Shown: piece after piece, positions 7,522-16,693 of the stretch
Numbering within the stretch: the stretch's first letter is position 1
Layout: each line of letters begins with the position of its first letter
NCBI RefSeq assembly: GCF_000613405.1
Contig: NZ_BAIX01000005.1
Span: forward strand, 62,001 to 126,000
Length of the DNA: 64,000 bases
Reading direction: 5' to 3'
Origin: Hoylesella enoeca JCM 12259
GTDB taxonomy: Bacteria > Bacteroidota > Bacteroidia > Bacteroidales > Bacteroidaceae
Position numbers and translations under genes: made by a program
Notes under the pieces: generated by a model
What the model saw: only the letters and a program-made list of their open reading frames with translations
What the model was told of the DNA's origin: nothing
Database searches by the model: none

Positions 7522-8775
7522 TCAGCAAAGTGTTAAAATGGTAAGGCGATCGGGATTAAACAGATCCTGCGCCACGCGTTGCAGTTGATCGGCCGACACC
7601 TCATCGATACGGTGAAAGAGATCGGTTATATCTTTCTCACGCCCATAGTGCAAATAGCTCTTTGCGAAATCGAGTGCAAAGTTCTCACGGTTATCGCACG
7701 ATACGCCGATTTGCCCTTTAATCTGTTTCTTCGCGGCATTCAGGCGGGTGGCAGTAAGGGGCTTTTGCATCACGCGATCGAGCTCGCGGGCCACCAACCG
7801 ACGGCAACGCATCGTGTCTTTGGGGTCGCACCCGAAGTAGATGCACCACACACCGGTGTCTCCGTAACTCACCATCGAGCTCTCAACGGTATAAACCAGT
7901 CCGCGACGTTCACGCAAAGCGAGATTCAGGCGAGCGTTCATCCCCGGTCCGCCGAGGATGTTATTGAGCAAGTACAGGGCTATTCGGTCGGGATGATGGG
8001 CACCGTAAGCCCGGTTTCCGATCATCACGTGGGCCTGATGCGTGCCCATATCGCGGATGATTTCACGCGGAGTGTAAAGCGGCAGAGCGGTCTTAGAGGG
8101 TGCTGCTGACGGCTCGCCGGCAGACGAAAACACTGTCGGCGCGTGACGAGGAAAGATTGCCGTGGCCCGCCGTAACATTTTGACGAGGCGGCAGAAATCG
8201 ATATCGCCGTAAGCAAAAAACACGGCATTGTGCGGCTGATAGTGCTTGCCGGTGAAGCGCAGGGCGTCTTCGGTAACGTAAGTGCGCAGCCGTTCGGCCT
8301 TGCCTAAGATGTTATGCCCCAGCGGGTGATGATCGAAGAGGATGTTTTCAAATTCGTCATAGATCAGCTCCGCAGGCGAATCGTTATAGCTCTCGATTTC
8401 ATCGCAGATCACTTCCACCTCTTTATCGATTTCGGTTTGCGGATAACGGCTGTGGAAAACGATGTCGGTGAGCAGGTCGATGGCCCTCGGCGTATGCTCC
8501 TTTAATATCGCGGCGTAGAATACGGTGTCCTCTTTCCCCGTGAAGGCATTGAGGTCTCCACCAACGCTTTCAAGACAATTGAGGATGTGCCACGCCTTTC
8601 GGCGCTTCGTTCCTTTAAAAGTCACGTGCTCGCAAAAGTGTGCTAGGCCTTCTTCTCCGGGCATTTCGTCGCGCGTTCCGGCGCAGATCTCATACCCGCA
8701 GTAGACCACCGGCGATGCCGACGGTCGGTGAATGATGCGCAATCCGTTGGGAAGCGTCGCCGTGTTATACGTCAC
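7522..8775 (-). CDS. M16 family zinc peptidase
   Basis: A 417-residue insulinase-type peptidase. The inverted zinc-binding motif HxxEH is HFCEH at residues 46-50, and the third-ligand region follows about 75 residues later in KEVEVICDEIESYNDS. The C-terminal half has the usual substrate-binding repeat (GGPGMNARLNLALRERRGLVYTVES). No signal peptide is evident, so the product may be cytoplasmic. The start is GTG (8773-8775), overlapping the upstream membrane-protein gene by 11 bp, so translation is probably coupled. It is the last gene of the minus-strand group starting at 11487. Confidence 0.9.
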   Translation of the reverse strand: MTYNTATLPNGLRIIHRPSASPVVYCGYEICAGTRDEMPGEEGLAHFCEHVTFKGTKRRKAWHILNCLESVGGDLNAFTGKEDTVFYAAILKEHTPRAIDLLTDIVFHSRYPQTEIDKEVEVICDEIESYNDSPAELIYDEFENILFDHHPLGHNILGKAERLRTYVTEDALRFTGKHYQPHNAVFFAYGDIDFCRLVKMLRRATAIFPRHAPTVFSSAGEPSAAPSKTALPLYTPREIIRDMGTHQAHVMIGNRAYGAHHPDRIALYLLNNILGGPGMNARLNLALRERRGLVYTVESSMVSYGDTGVWCIYFGCDPKDTMRCRRLVARELDRVMQKPLTATRLNAAKKQIKGQIGVSCDNRENFALDFAKSYLHYGREKDITDLFHRIDEVSADQLQRVAQDLFNPDRLTILTLC

Positions 8776-9055
8776 TGCACGCTCCTTCCTGCTCTTCTTG
8801 CTTGCGTTGTGCTACGTTGCCGCTCTTCGGGTTGTAGCCTTTGGCGGGGTTTCCGAGCAGGAACGGGATGAAGATGAGCAGTGCAATGACTGCCAGATCA
8901 ATCAGTCCCACGGTGAGAATGATGTGGTTCAGCGTTTCACGCGACAGTTGCCATGCCTCCGGCAACGCAATATTCCAAACGTTGATCACGGCATAAACGA
9001 TGACCAGCAAGATAAGCAGGAGGATGCTCCAAGCGATTCCTTTGATGTATTTCAT
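8765..9055 (-). CDS. Small two-helix membrane protein
   Basis: A 96-residue protein with two long hydrophobic segments (about residues 6-30 and 45-67), the second ending in FLLGNPAKGYNPKSG, followed by a charged tail (AQRKQEEQEGACSDV). I do not recognise a named family. It sits 25 bp after the SPFH gene and overlaps the M16 gene, so it belongs to the same transcript and probably works at the membrane with one of them. Confidence 0.75.
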   Translation of the reverse strand: MKYIKGIAWSILLLILLVIVYAVINVWNIALPEAWQLSRETLNHIILTVGLIDLAVIALLIFIPFLLGNPAKGYNPKSGNVAQRKQEEQEGACSDV

Positions 9056-9080
9056 ATCTGTATGCTATGCAATGAGCGAT

Positions 9081-10088
9081 TTACAGTTCGGTGAGCAGCT
9101 CTCGTTTCTTCTGCTCGTAATCAGCTTCGGTAATGATGTTTTCGTCTCGCAGCAAGCGCAGGCGCGTCAAACGCTTGGTCAAATCGTCGTCACCACCGCG
9201 GCTTTCAGTCATTGCCTGCGTGGCGGCTCCCATCTGTTTGCCCAATTCGAGACCTACACCCATTTGCAAACCGCTGCCTGCCAGCCCGCCTTCATTGCGT
9301 GCAGCATCGCGCAAGGCACGCAGTTTTTCGAGCTCGGTATAGGTGAGTCCACCTGCTGCTGCGGCTTGTGCGTCGGCCGAGACATCAGCAATCCTACCGA
9401 TACGGGCCTGTGTCTGCTCATCGAATTGCGTGCCGTTGATACGAAAATCGGTCAAAGTGAACCCCAGCTTTTCGTATTCGCCGTTGAATTGTGTGGTAAG
9501 CGCCTCGCCGATCTCAGCGAGATGGCCGTCTATTTCGGTGTAAGCATATCCCAATCCGTGCAATACCGAGACGATGTTCTGCGACAAACGATCGAGCAAC
9601 AAGTCGCGAACAGACTCGCTGCCAACGACAGGTTGCGGGCCCACAATATTCTTGAAGAAAAACGAAACGTCGCTGATACGATACGAGAATGTGCCGTAAG
9701 CGCCCATCTCTACGGGCAGACGGTATTGCGAGTCGATGAATTTCACGGGCGTGGCAGTACCCCATTGCTGGTTGACTATTTGCGTTTTGCGAAAGAAATA
9801 GATGCAAAGCTTGTGCTCACTTTCAAATCCCTGACGCAGCTTTATGAGGTTCGTGAAGAAAGGTTCGTTAGCTGTTTTCAGATTGAATATGCCTTCATCG
9901 GTTAGCACATCGGCCACTTTGCCTTCGTAAACGAGCACTGCTCCCTGGCCCGGAGCAACGATGAGCTTGCTCGCATTGATGACTTCGTCGTGCCGGGAAG
10001 GGTGCTTATACCAGACGATTTGCGGGTTGTCGTCGTGCCATTGAATGACAGTCGACAACTGATTGTGAAATAGATTACTGATGGACAT
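9081..10088 (-). CDS. SPFH/band-7 protein with C-terminal SHOCT domain
   Basis: A 335-residue protein from ATG at 10086-10088 (MSISNLFHNQLSTVIQW); a longer reading frame upstream lacks similarity. The N-terminal two thirds follow the SPFH pattern (VAPGQGAVLVYEGKVADVLTDEG, TPVKFIDSQYRLPVEMGAYGTFSYRI, LGFTLTDFRINGTQFDEQTQ). Next comes an Ala-rich helical linker, and the last 35 residues form a SHOCT helical hairpin (LLRDENIITEADYEQKKRELLTEL). Such proteins are thought to oligomerise at membranes. It is flanked by a zinc-ribbon membrane protein and a small membrane protein in one operon. The role is inferred only. Confidence 0.85.
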   Translation of the reverse strand: MSISNLFHNQLSTVIQWHDDNPQIVWYKHPSRHDEVINASKLIVAPGQGAVLVYEGKVADVLTDEGIFNLKTANEPFFTNLIKLRQGFESEHKLCIYFFRKTQIVNQQWGTATPVKFIDSQYRLPVEMGAYGTFSYRISDVSFFFKNIVGPQPVVGSESVRDLLLDRLSQNIVSVLHGLGYAYTEIDGHLAEIGEALTTQFNGEYEKLGFTLTDFRINGTQFDEQTQARIGRIADVSADAQAAAAGGLTYTELEKLRALRDAARNEGGLAGSGLQMGVGLELGKQMGAATQAMTESRGGDDDLTKRLTRLRLLRDENIITEADYEQKKRELLTEL

Positions 10089-10164
10089 AAGTTGATAAGT
10101 TGGTGGATTGGGGAGTTTTGCCTCTCTTGCTCTTACTTTTTGTGGCCGAGAGGAGTTCCCGTTA

Positions 10165-11487
10165 TTAATTAAAGATCTGTAAACTATGCGTTTCCCCATT
10201 ATTTCCGAGGAGCCATGCCGTGTTATAATCGACGATGAGAAATCCCTGTGCAACTTTCACCACGGGCTCTATGTAGCCGTCTTTAAAGTCGCTTGGGGCC
10301 TGTATTGACCATTTCCGTCGAGCTGTTTTGCTATCTAATAGTTGGTAAATATAGACAGCATCGGGAGCCGCTGTGGGTTTATACCGAATCAATAGTTCGT
10401 TATTGTCAAACCAAAGAACTGTTGGCGAGAAGTAATGAGCACCCGGTGTGAAGTCGGAATACTTGATTAAGCGAGCCTGTTTACGGCCGAACGTGCTGAT
10501 AAAAGCCTTTTTCGAGCCTGCGTTTCCAAAGGAAATACCCGCTTTCTCACCGAAATCGCGACACCAGCCAAACGACCAATAGTCGTCGTGTGGATATCCG
10601 ACCTGCCAGTATTGCGTATATTTGATAAGCTGAATAGGCTCTTCTGGGTAGTCGTGCGTGGGATGGGAGAAGTTGAATGCGGTGCGAATCACGGGGTTGG
10701 GTAGCGCTTCGGCGGTTGCATTGAAGTACTGACGCTGTGTATACACCTTATTAATAATAGGCAAATAATACCGTTCTTTGCCGAGATTCGTCATAATCTT
10801 GAACCCGTCGGAATCGTCTTTGCCGATGAATTCAATGGTTGCAAAACCGTCGCGTAATGCCGAAATGTTTTTATACAAGGTTACTTCTCGCAGCGCATAG
10901 GTGGTTCTATCCAGCTCAAACCACTTGTTTTTGTTGATCAGGATGTTGAGCGTTCCGTCCTCAAAAAGTTTATAACTCACATTATCTAACTTGTCAACGG
11001 GAAGCGTTAAGTCTGAGAGTTGCTCCTGTTTTTCCACATCATAGAGTCGCATTACGTAGCTTTGGCTTTGGGTCTGATAGTCGCCTGTGCTCAACATACC
11101 AAATACTGCGACGACTGCTCGACCTTCTTTTCCGGCAAACGGGACGATTTTCTCGATTCGGAAAATCTCGTTTTCTTTGGCAGTTGATGTGTCTACTGTC
11201 GGCGTTGTGTCGTTATGCTGAGTACCGGTATGACTGAACCCGCCCATTATTGCAACGAAAACAAACACCGTTATACCTACAATCGCGGCGAGAATAGCCT
11301 TTGTTCCCTTACCGAGTATCTGCTCCAACCCAGGCGTTTCGTACCGATGATGGATGGTAATATCGTCGTTATCAAGGAAGAATTCACTCGAACATGACTT
11401 GCATCGATAGTGTTCCGGCTTGATTTCTTCTATTTTCGTACTCCCGCATTGCGGGCATTTGATCACTTGAATACGTTTACTCATCAC
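10165..11487 (-). CDS. Zinc-ribbon membrane-anchored protein
   Basis: A 440-residue protein. Residues 11-36 hold a CPQCG...CKSC zinc ribbon, followed by an acidic patch and one membrane segment around residues 65-85 (AILAAIVGITVFVFVAIMGGF). The large C-terminal region (about 330 residues) is beta-rich with repeated strand-like blocks and is probably extracytoplasmic; I do not recognise its family. It is the first gene of the minus-strand group of zinc ribbon, SPFH, small membrane protein and M16, and 76 bp separate it from the SPFH gene. Confidence 0.75.
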   Translation of the reverse strand: MMSKRIQVIKCPQCGSTKIEEIKPEHYRCKSCSSEFFLDNDDITIHHRYETPGLEQILGKGTKAILAAIVGITVFVFVAIMGGFSHTGTQHNDTTPTVDTSTAKENEIFRIEKIVPFAGKEGRAVVAVFGMLSTGDYQTQSQSYVMRLYDVEKQEQLSDLTLPVDKLDNVSYKLFEDGTLNILINKNKWFELDRTTYALREVTLYKNISALRDGFATIEFIGKDDSDGFKIMTNLGKERYYLPIINKVYTQRQYFNATAEALPNPVIRTAFNFSHPTHDYPEEPIQLIKYTQYWQVGYPHDDYWSFGWCRDFGEKAGISFGNAGSKKAFISTFGRKQARLIKYSDFTPGAHYFSPTVLWFDNNELLIRYKPTAAPDAVYIYQLLDSKTARRKWSIQAPSDFKDGYIEPVVKVAQGFLIVDYNTAWLLGNNGETHSLQIFN

Positions 11488-11601
11488 TTGTTTACAGGCT
11501 TATGTGAGTACAAAAATACACATTTTTTGTAAAAGATCCACTATGTGACAGAAGTAAATTAATTCCTGATCCCTGACACATCATTCCTCATCCCATTTGT
11601 G

Positions 11602-11689
11602 ATTAACCGTTAGTTACACTGCGTTTTATGCTTAGTTGCGTTGCGAAAAACTGTTAATCGCACGACAACTCAGTGTTACTTGACAGGCA
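11602..11689. repeat. 22-bp phased palindrome array 3
   Basis: Units at 11602, 11624, 11646 and 11668 (ATTAACCGTTAGTTACACTG ... CTGTTAATCGCACGAC). It lies in the divergent gap between the zinc-ribbon gene and the flavodiiron gene. Confidence 0.75.
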
Positions 11690-11737
11690 TGCGGAATAAG
11701 AGCGGATGCGGAGTAAACGAAATTATGTGTGTTTTAC

Positions 11738-11768
11738 TTTGTTTTTTGCCTAAAATTGCGGACCTTTG
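11738..11768 (+). promoter_or_regulatory. Promoter of the flavodiiron gene
   Basis: TTTG 11738-11741, 19-bp spacer, GACCTTTG 11761-11768 (one base off the TAnnTTTG consensus). Confidence 0.5.
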
Positions 11769-11816
11769 CAGCTTGAATGATAGAATATAACGAATGGTTC
11801 ATTAACAAAAAACGCT

Positions 11817-13010
11817 ATGATAGAAATCAAAGATAAGGTCTACTATGTAGGCGTCAACGACCGCAAAAAAGCGCTCTTCGAAGGGCTTTGGCCACTTCCC
11901 AACGGTGTGTCTTACAACTCTTACCTCATCGACGACGATAAAATCTGCCTGATAGATACCGTCGAGGTGGACTTCTTTACGCAGTTTCTCGAAAACATCC
12001 GGGAAGTGATCGGCGATCGTCCGATAGACTATATTGTCATCAATCATATGGAACCGGATCACAGCGGGTCGCTCTCGCTGCTGCGGAAATATTATCCCAA
12101 TATCCAAGTGGTGAGCAACAAGAAAGCATTCGATATGCTGCGGGGCTTCTACGGTATATCGGGCGGCGAACACGAAGTGACAAACGGCGATACGCTTGAA
12201 CTCGGACACCACACCCTGCAATTCTTTCTCACCCCGATGGTGCATTGGCCTGAGACGATGATGTCGCTCGATATAACCGACAAGATTCTCTTCGCAGGCG
12301 ACGCATTCGGCTGCTTCGGTGCCTTGAACGGCGGTCTGATCGACAGCGAAATCAACTGCGACGACTTCTGGCTGGAGATGATTCGCTACTATTCCAACAT
12401 CGTAGGAAAGTACGGAACACCCGTTCAGAACGCCCTGAAAAAGCTCGCTGGCATCCCGCTTGATTACATCTGCTCTACGCACGGCCCTGTATGGCACGAG
12501 CATCTTAATAAAGTAGTGGCGCTCTATGACCGAATGAGCCGCTATGAAACCGAAGAAGGACTCGTGATTTGTTTCGGAACAATGTATGGCAACACCGAAC
12601 GGATGGCCGAAGTGATTGCACGCGCAGCCAGCCAGGCAGGAATCAAGAACATTGTAATGCACAATGTGTCGAAGACACACCATTCTTACATCATCCGCGA
12701 CGTGTTCCGCTATCGCGGACTCATTGTCGGCGCCCCCACGTATAACACCGGACTCTACCACGAAATGGACGTACTGCTGAGCGAACTGGCCAACCGCGAC
12801 ATCAAGAATCACTATCTCGGATGGTTCGGAAGCTATGGATGGGCCGGTAAGGCAGTAGCTAAAATCAAGGAATGGAACGATACGCAACTGCACTTCGAAC
12901 CCGTGGGTACGCCCGTGGAGATGAAGCAAGCGCTCACACCCGAGATTACTTCGCAGTGTCGCGAACTGGGAAAGGCCATGGCCGAACGGCTGATGAAAAC
13001 GCAGGAATAG
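11817..13010 (+). CDS. Flavodiiron protein (A-type flavoprotein)
   Basis: A 397-residue cytoplasmic enzyme that reduces oxygen or nitric oxide, protecting anaerobes. The N-terminal metallo-beta-lactamase-like domain carries the diiron ligands HMEPDH (residues 77-82), a His in PMVHWPETM, the Asp in FAGDAFG and the His in STHGPVWH. The C-terminal flavodoxin domain binds FMN through a phosphate loop in CFGTMYGNTERMAE and GAPTYNTGLYHEMD. Length and domain order are those of the A class. The gene has its own promoter and is monocistronic or precedes mutS by 118 bp. Family assignment is firm; whether O2 or NO is the main substrate cannot be read from the sequence. Confidence 0.93.
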   Translation: MIEIKDKVYYVGVNDRKKALFEGLWPLPNGVSYNSYLIDDDKICLIDTVEVDFFTQFLENIREVIGDRPIDYIVINHMEPDHSGSLSLLRKYYPNIQVVSNKKAFDMLRGFYGISGGEHEVTNGDTLELGHHTLQFFLTPMVHWPETMMSLDITDKILFAGDAFGCFGALNGGLIDSEINCDDFWLEMIRYYSNIVGKYGTPVQNALKKLAGIPLDYICSTHGPVWHEHLNKVVALYDRMSRYETEEGLVICFGTMYGNTERMAEVIARAASQAGIKNIVMHNVSKTHHSYIIRDVFRYRGLIVGAPTYNTGLYHEMDVLLSELANRDIKNHYLGWFGSYGWAGKAVAKIKEWNDTQLHFEPVGTPVEMKQALTPEITSQCRELGKAMAERLMKTQE

Positions 13011-13128
13011 ACCGCTTTTGTAGACGAATGCTTGTCTTGACGGCAAAAGGGACAGGCATATTGATAACGACAAACCATGTAGATGGATAACAAGAAGCGT
13101 GTCTCTGTGTTGATAAAAAGAACCGATC

Positions 13129-15743
13129 ATGGCAAATAAAGACGTGGGGCAAACCCCGATGATGAAGCAGTTCTTCTCGTTTAAGAACCAATATCCTGAC
13201 GCAGTGTTGTTGTTTCGCTGTGGCGACTTCTATGAAACGTATTGCGAAGACGCCGTAGTGGCAGCCAAGATTCTCGGAATTACGCTTACGAAACGCAGTA
13301 AAGAGGGAATCGAAATGGCCGGATTCCCCCATCACGCACTTGATACTTACCTCCCGAAGTTAGTTCGTGCGGGCCGACGAGTGGCAATCTGCGATCAGCT
13401 TGAAGATCCGAAACTCACCAAGAAGTTGGTCAAGCGCGGTATTACGGAGTTGGTTACGCCCGGAATAGCGATGAACGACACTGTGCTGAACTATAAAGAA
13501 AACAACTTCTTGGCTGCCGTACACTTCGGGAAGGCATCTTGCGGTGTGGCATTTCTGGATATTTCTACGGGCGAGTTTCTGACCGATGAGGGGTCGTTTG
13601 ATTACATTGAGAAGCTCTTAGGCAATTTCTCGCCTAAGGAAGTGCTGTATGACAGGGCGCATAAAGCCGAGTTTGAACGGCAATTCGGTACTAAATTCTG
13701 TGTGTTTGAGCTTGACGATTGGGTTTTTACGGAACAGTCGGCACGGCAGAAACTATTAAAACACTTCGGCACAAAGACTTTAAAGGGCTTCGGTGTGGAG
13801 CATTTAAAAAGCGGAGTCATTGCTTCGGGTGCTATTCTTCAATACCTCGAGCTGACCCAACATACGCACATCGCACACATCACGTCGCTCAGTCGTATTG
13901 AGGAAGAACGCTATGTACGCCTTGATAAATTCACAATCCGCTCGCTGGAATTGCTCCAACCGATGCAGGAAGACGGTGCATCGTTGCTCGATGTCATTGA
14001 TCAGACGGTGACACCGATGGGCGGTCGGATGCTGAAACGATGGGTGGTGTTTCCTTTAAAAGATGAGAAGCGCATCGAACAAAGGCTTGACGGTGTGGAA
14101 TATTTCTTCCGCGAGCCCGACTTCCGACAGTGTATCGATGAACAACTCCACCGCATTGGCGATTTGGAACGCATCATTTCAAAAGTCGCCGTGGGCCGAG
14201 TCTCACCGCGAGAAGTTGTTCAGTTAAAGTACGCATTGCAGGCTATCGCCCCTATCAAAACAGCTTGCACTCACGCAAAGAATGAAAGCTTGACGCAGAT
14301 CGGTGAACAATTGAATCTGTGTGAGAGCATTCGAGATCGCATCGAGCGTGAAATCCAACCCGATCCGCCGCAATTACTCGTTAAAGGTAATGTCATTGCA
14401 GATGGATTCAACGCCGAACTCGATGAGCTTCGACGCATCTCTAATAACAGTCGCGAATACCTTTTGCAGATTCAACAGCGTGAAATCGAGCAGACGGGTA
14501 TTGCAAGTCTCAAAGTGGGTTATAATAACGTGTTCGGCTATTACCTTGAAGTGCGCAACACTTACAAAGATAAGGTTCCGCAAGAGTGGGTTCGTAAGCA
14601 GACGTTAGCACAAGCCGAGCGTTATATAACACAAGAGTTGAAAGAGTATGAAGAGAAGATTCTCGGAGCTGATGAGAAAATTCGGTCGCTTGAAGAACGA
14701 CTCTTCACCGAACTGGTGACGGCTATCCAGGAGTTTATCCCGCAGATTCAGATCGATGCTAATGTCATTGCACAACTCGATTGCTTGCTTTCGTTTGCCA
14801 AAGCGGCCGAAGATCATCACTACATCCGGCCTCAAATTTGTACCGAAGACACGCTCGATATCAAACAGGGAAGACATCCTGTGATCGAGACTCAGCTGCC
14901 GGCGGGCGAGCAATATGTGCCGAACGACATCCTGCTCGATAACGACAAGCAGCAAATCATTATCATTACGGGTCCGAATATGGCCGGAAAGTCGGCTCTC
15001 TTACGGCAAACGGCATTGATTGTATTGCTTGCTCAGATGGGTAGTTTTGTCCCGGCCGAGAGTGCAAGGTGGGTTTGGTAGACAAAGTCTTTACTCGTGT
15101 GGGGGCCAGCGATAATATATCGTTAGGCGAATCTACGTTTATGGTTGAGATGACCGAGGCTGCCAACATTCTCAATAACGTGTCGCCGCACTCGCTTGTG
15201 CTGTTCGACGAGTTGGGACGAGGTACAAGTACATATGACGGAATCAGCATTGCGTGGGCCATTGTGGAGTATTTGCACGAGCATTCAAAGGCCCGTTCGC
15301 GTACGCTTTTTGCCACTCACTATCACGAACTCAATGAGATGGAGAAAAATTTTGCGCGTATTCGTAACTATAACGTCAGTGTTAAGGAGGTGAATAATAA
15401 GGTAATCTTTCTCCGAAGACTCGAACGCGGAGGCTCGGAACATTCTTTTGGTATCCACGTAGCTGAAATTGCGGGTATGCCTAAGAGCATCGTGAAACGT
15501 GCCAATGTCATTCTGAAACAATTGGAAGCCGACAACAGCAATGTGGGAACGGCCGGAAAGGCAGGCGTAAAGCATCTCGACGAGAGTCGGGAAGGCTTGC
15601 AACTCAGTTTTTTCCAGCTTGACGATCCTGTGCTTTGCCAAATCCGAGACGAGATTCTGGGACTCGACGTCAATCATCTTACGCCTGTCGAGGCGCTCAA
15701 TAAGCTTAACGATATCAAGAAGATTGTAGGAGGGAAATCGTGA
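13129..15743 (+). CDS. mutS: DNA mismatch repair protein MutS, one frameshift
   Basis: MutS recognises mismatches and small loops and starts mismatch repair. The gene is 871 codons across one break. The N-terminal mismatch-binding domain has the intercalating Phe motif ([12 protein letters not shown]). The Walker A loop is [13 protein letters not shown] near residue 614, and Walker B and signature are [16 protein letters not shown] after the break. The reading frame stops at 15081 and resumes from about 15069; restoring one G in GCAAGGTGGG (about 15070-15072) gives [19 protein letters not shown], the expected sequence. This is a one-base loss in a G run, like the others in this window. The last codons overlap the next gene (GTGA). 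If the break were real the strain would lack mismatch repair. Confidence 0.93.
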
Positions 15744-16693
15744 TCAGATGTTTGTTAATGGCGGCTTTGTGTTGTTTTTCATCCGGTAAAGCTGCTGCCG
15801 AAGAACGTATTGACCCCATTCTATACGGCAATATGGACCATTGGGTGGTGCGAAATATCAAAGAGTCGTCCATCATTGGCGGTAATTCGAAGACACTTTA
15901 TGAGATAGGCCCCGACCGAACGATTGACGGAAACATCCCGTATAAGAATCTCGGGCATTCTCCTTGGGCTACTTCTAACGTGTTGGCCAAAGTGATGGGT
16001 ATTGTCAAAACCAATCAGTCGGTTTATCGCGAACCGCGAGGTACAGGCTATTGTGCCAAGTTAAGCACCCACATCGAGCACGTCAAAGTACTCGGTTTGG
16101 TCGACATCAGTGTCTTGGCAGCAGGTTCTGTCTTCCTCGGAGATATGCACGAGCCTATCACGGGCACAAAAGACGGCGAGAAAAGTCTTAATTGGGGCAT
16201 CCCGTATAACAAGAGGCCAACGGCTCTCCGATACGATTATCAGGTGGTATTGGCTGCAAGTCCTAATCGCATTAAGCAGACCGGATTCAGCAAAGTATCC
16301 GCAGTGCCGGGCAAAGACTGTGCTATCACCGTACTGCTTTTGCAGAAACGGAGCGAAGACGCCAAAGGAAACATCACAGCAAAACGCGTCGGAACGATGG
16401 TTGTTGAGTACAATCGCAATACCAACGGATGGGTTAACAATTCCACATATCGTATTCTTTACGGCGACATCCGCAGTCAATTGGGTTATAATGAGCGCCT
16501 GATGGGCTTGCGATCTACCGACTATGCCCGTAACAGTAAGGGTAAAAGTGTGCCCATTAAGGAAATAGGGTGGGCCGGGAAAGATGAAATGCCGACACAT
16601 CTTGTGCTTCAATTCTCGTCGAGTAACGGCGGAGCTTTCATCGGTTCACCTGGAAACACATTCTGGATAGATAATGTCAAGCTGGTTCAATGA
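15740..16693 (+). CDS. PCMD-type secreted protein
   Basis: A 317-residue protein with a cleavable signal (ends near GKAAAEE). The body matches the putative carbohydrate metabolism (PCMD) family of Bacteroidales: [13 protein letters not shown] near the start, [21 protein letters not shown], and the C-terminal block [33 protein letters not shown]. The start is GTG overlapping the mutS stop, and the stop overlaps the next ATG (ATGA), so it is translated together with mutS and the transferase gene. The ligand is unknown; a glycan is an inference from the family name only. Confidence 0.8.
   Translation: MIRCLLMAALCCFSSGKAAAEERIDPILYGNMDHWVVRNIKESSIIGGNSKTLYEIGPDRTIDGNIPYKNLGHSPWATSNVLAKVMGIVKTNQSVYREPRGTGYCAKLSTHIEHVKVLGLVDISVLAAGSVFLGDMHEPITGTKDGEKSLNWGIPYNKRPTALRYDYQVVLAASPNRIKQTGFSKVSAVPGKDCAITVLLLQKRSEDAKGNITAKRVGTMVVEYNRNTNGWVNNSTYRILYGDIRSQLGYNERLMGLRSTDYARNSKGKSVPIKEIGWAGKDEMPTHLVLQFSSSNGGAFIGSPGNTFWIDNVKLVQ

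Noticed and set aside
11802..13130. A 442-codon open frame antisense to the flavodiiron gene
   Set aside because: It mirrors a well-supported conserved gene codon by codon, has no recognisable domain, and is a composition effect.
15069..15743. A separate gene for the C-terminal part of MutS
   Set aside because: It continues the MutS family sequence exactly after the frameshift; one restored base joins the two parts.
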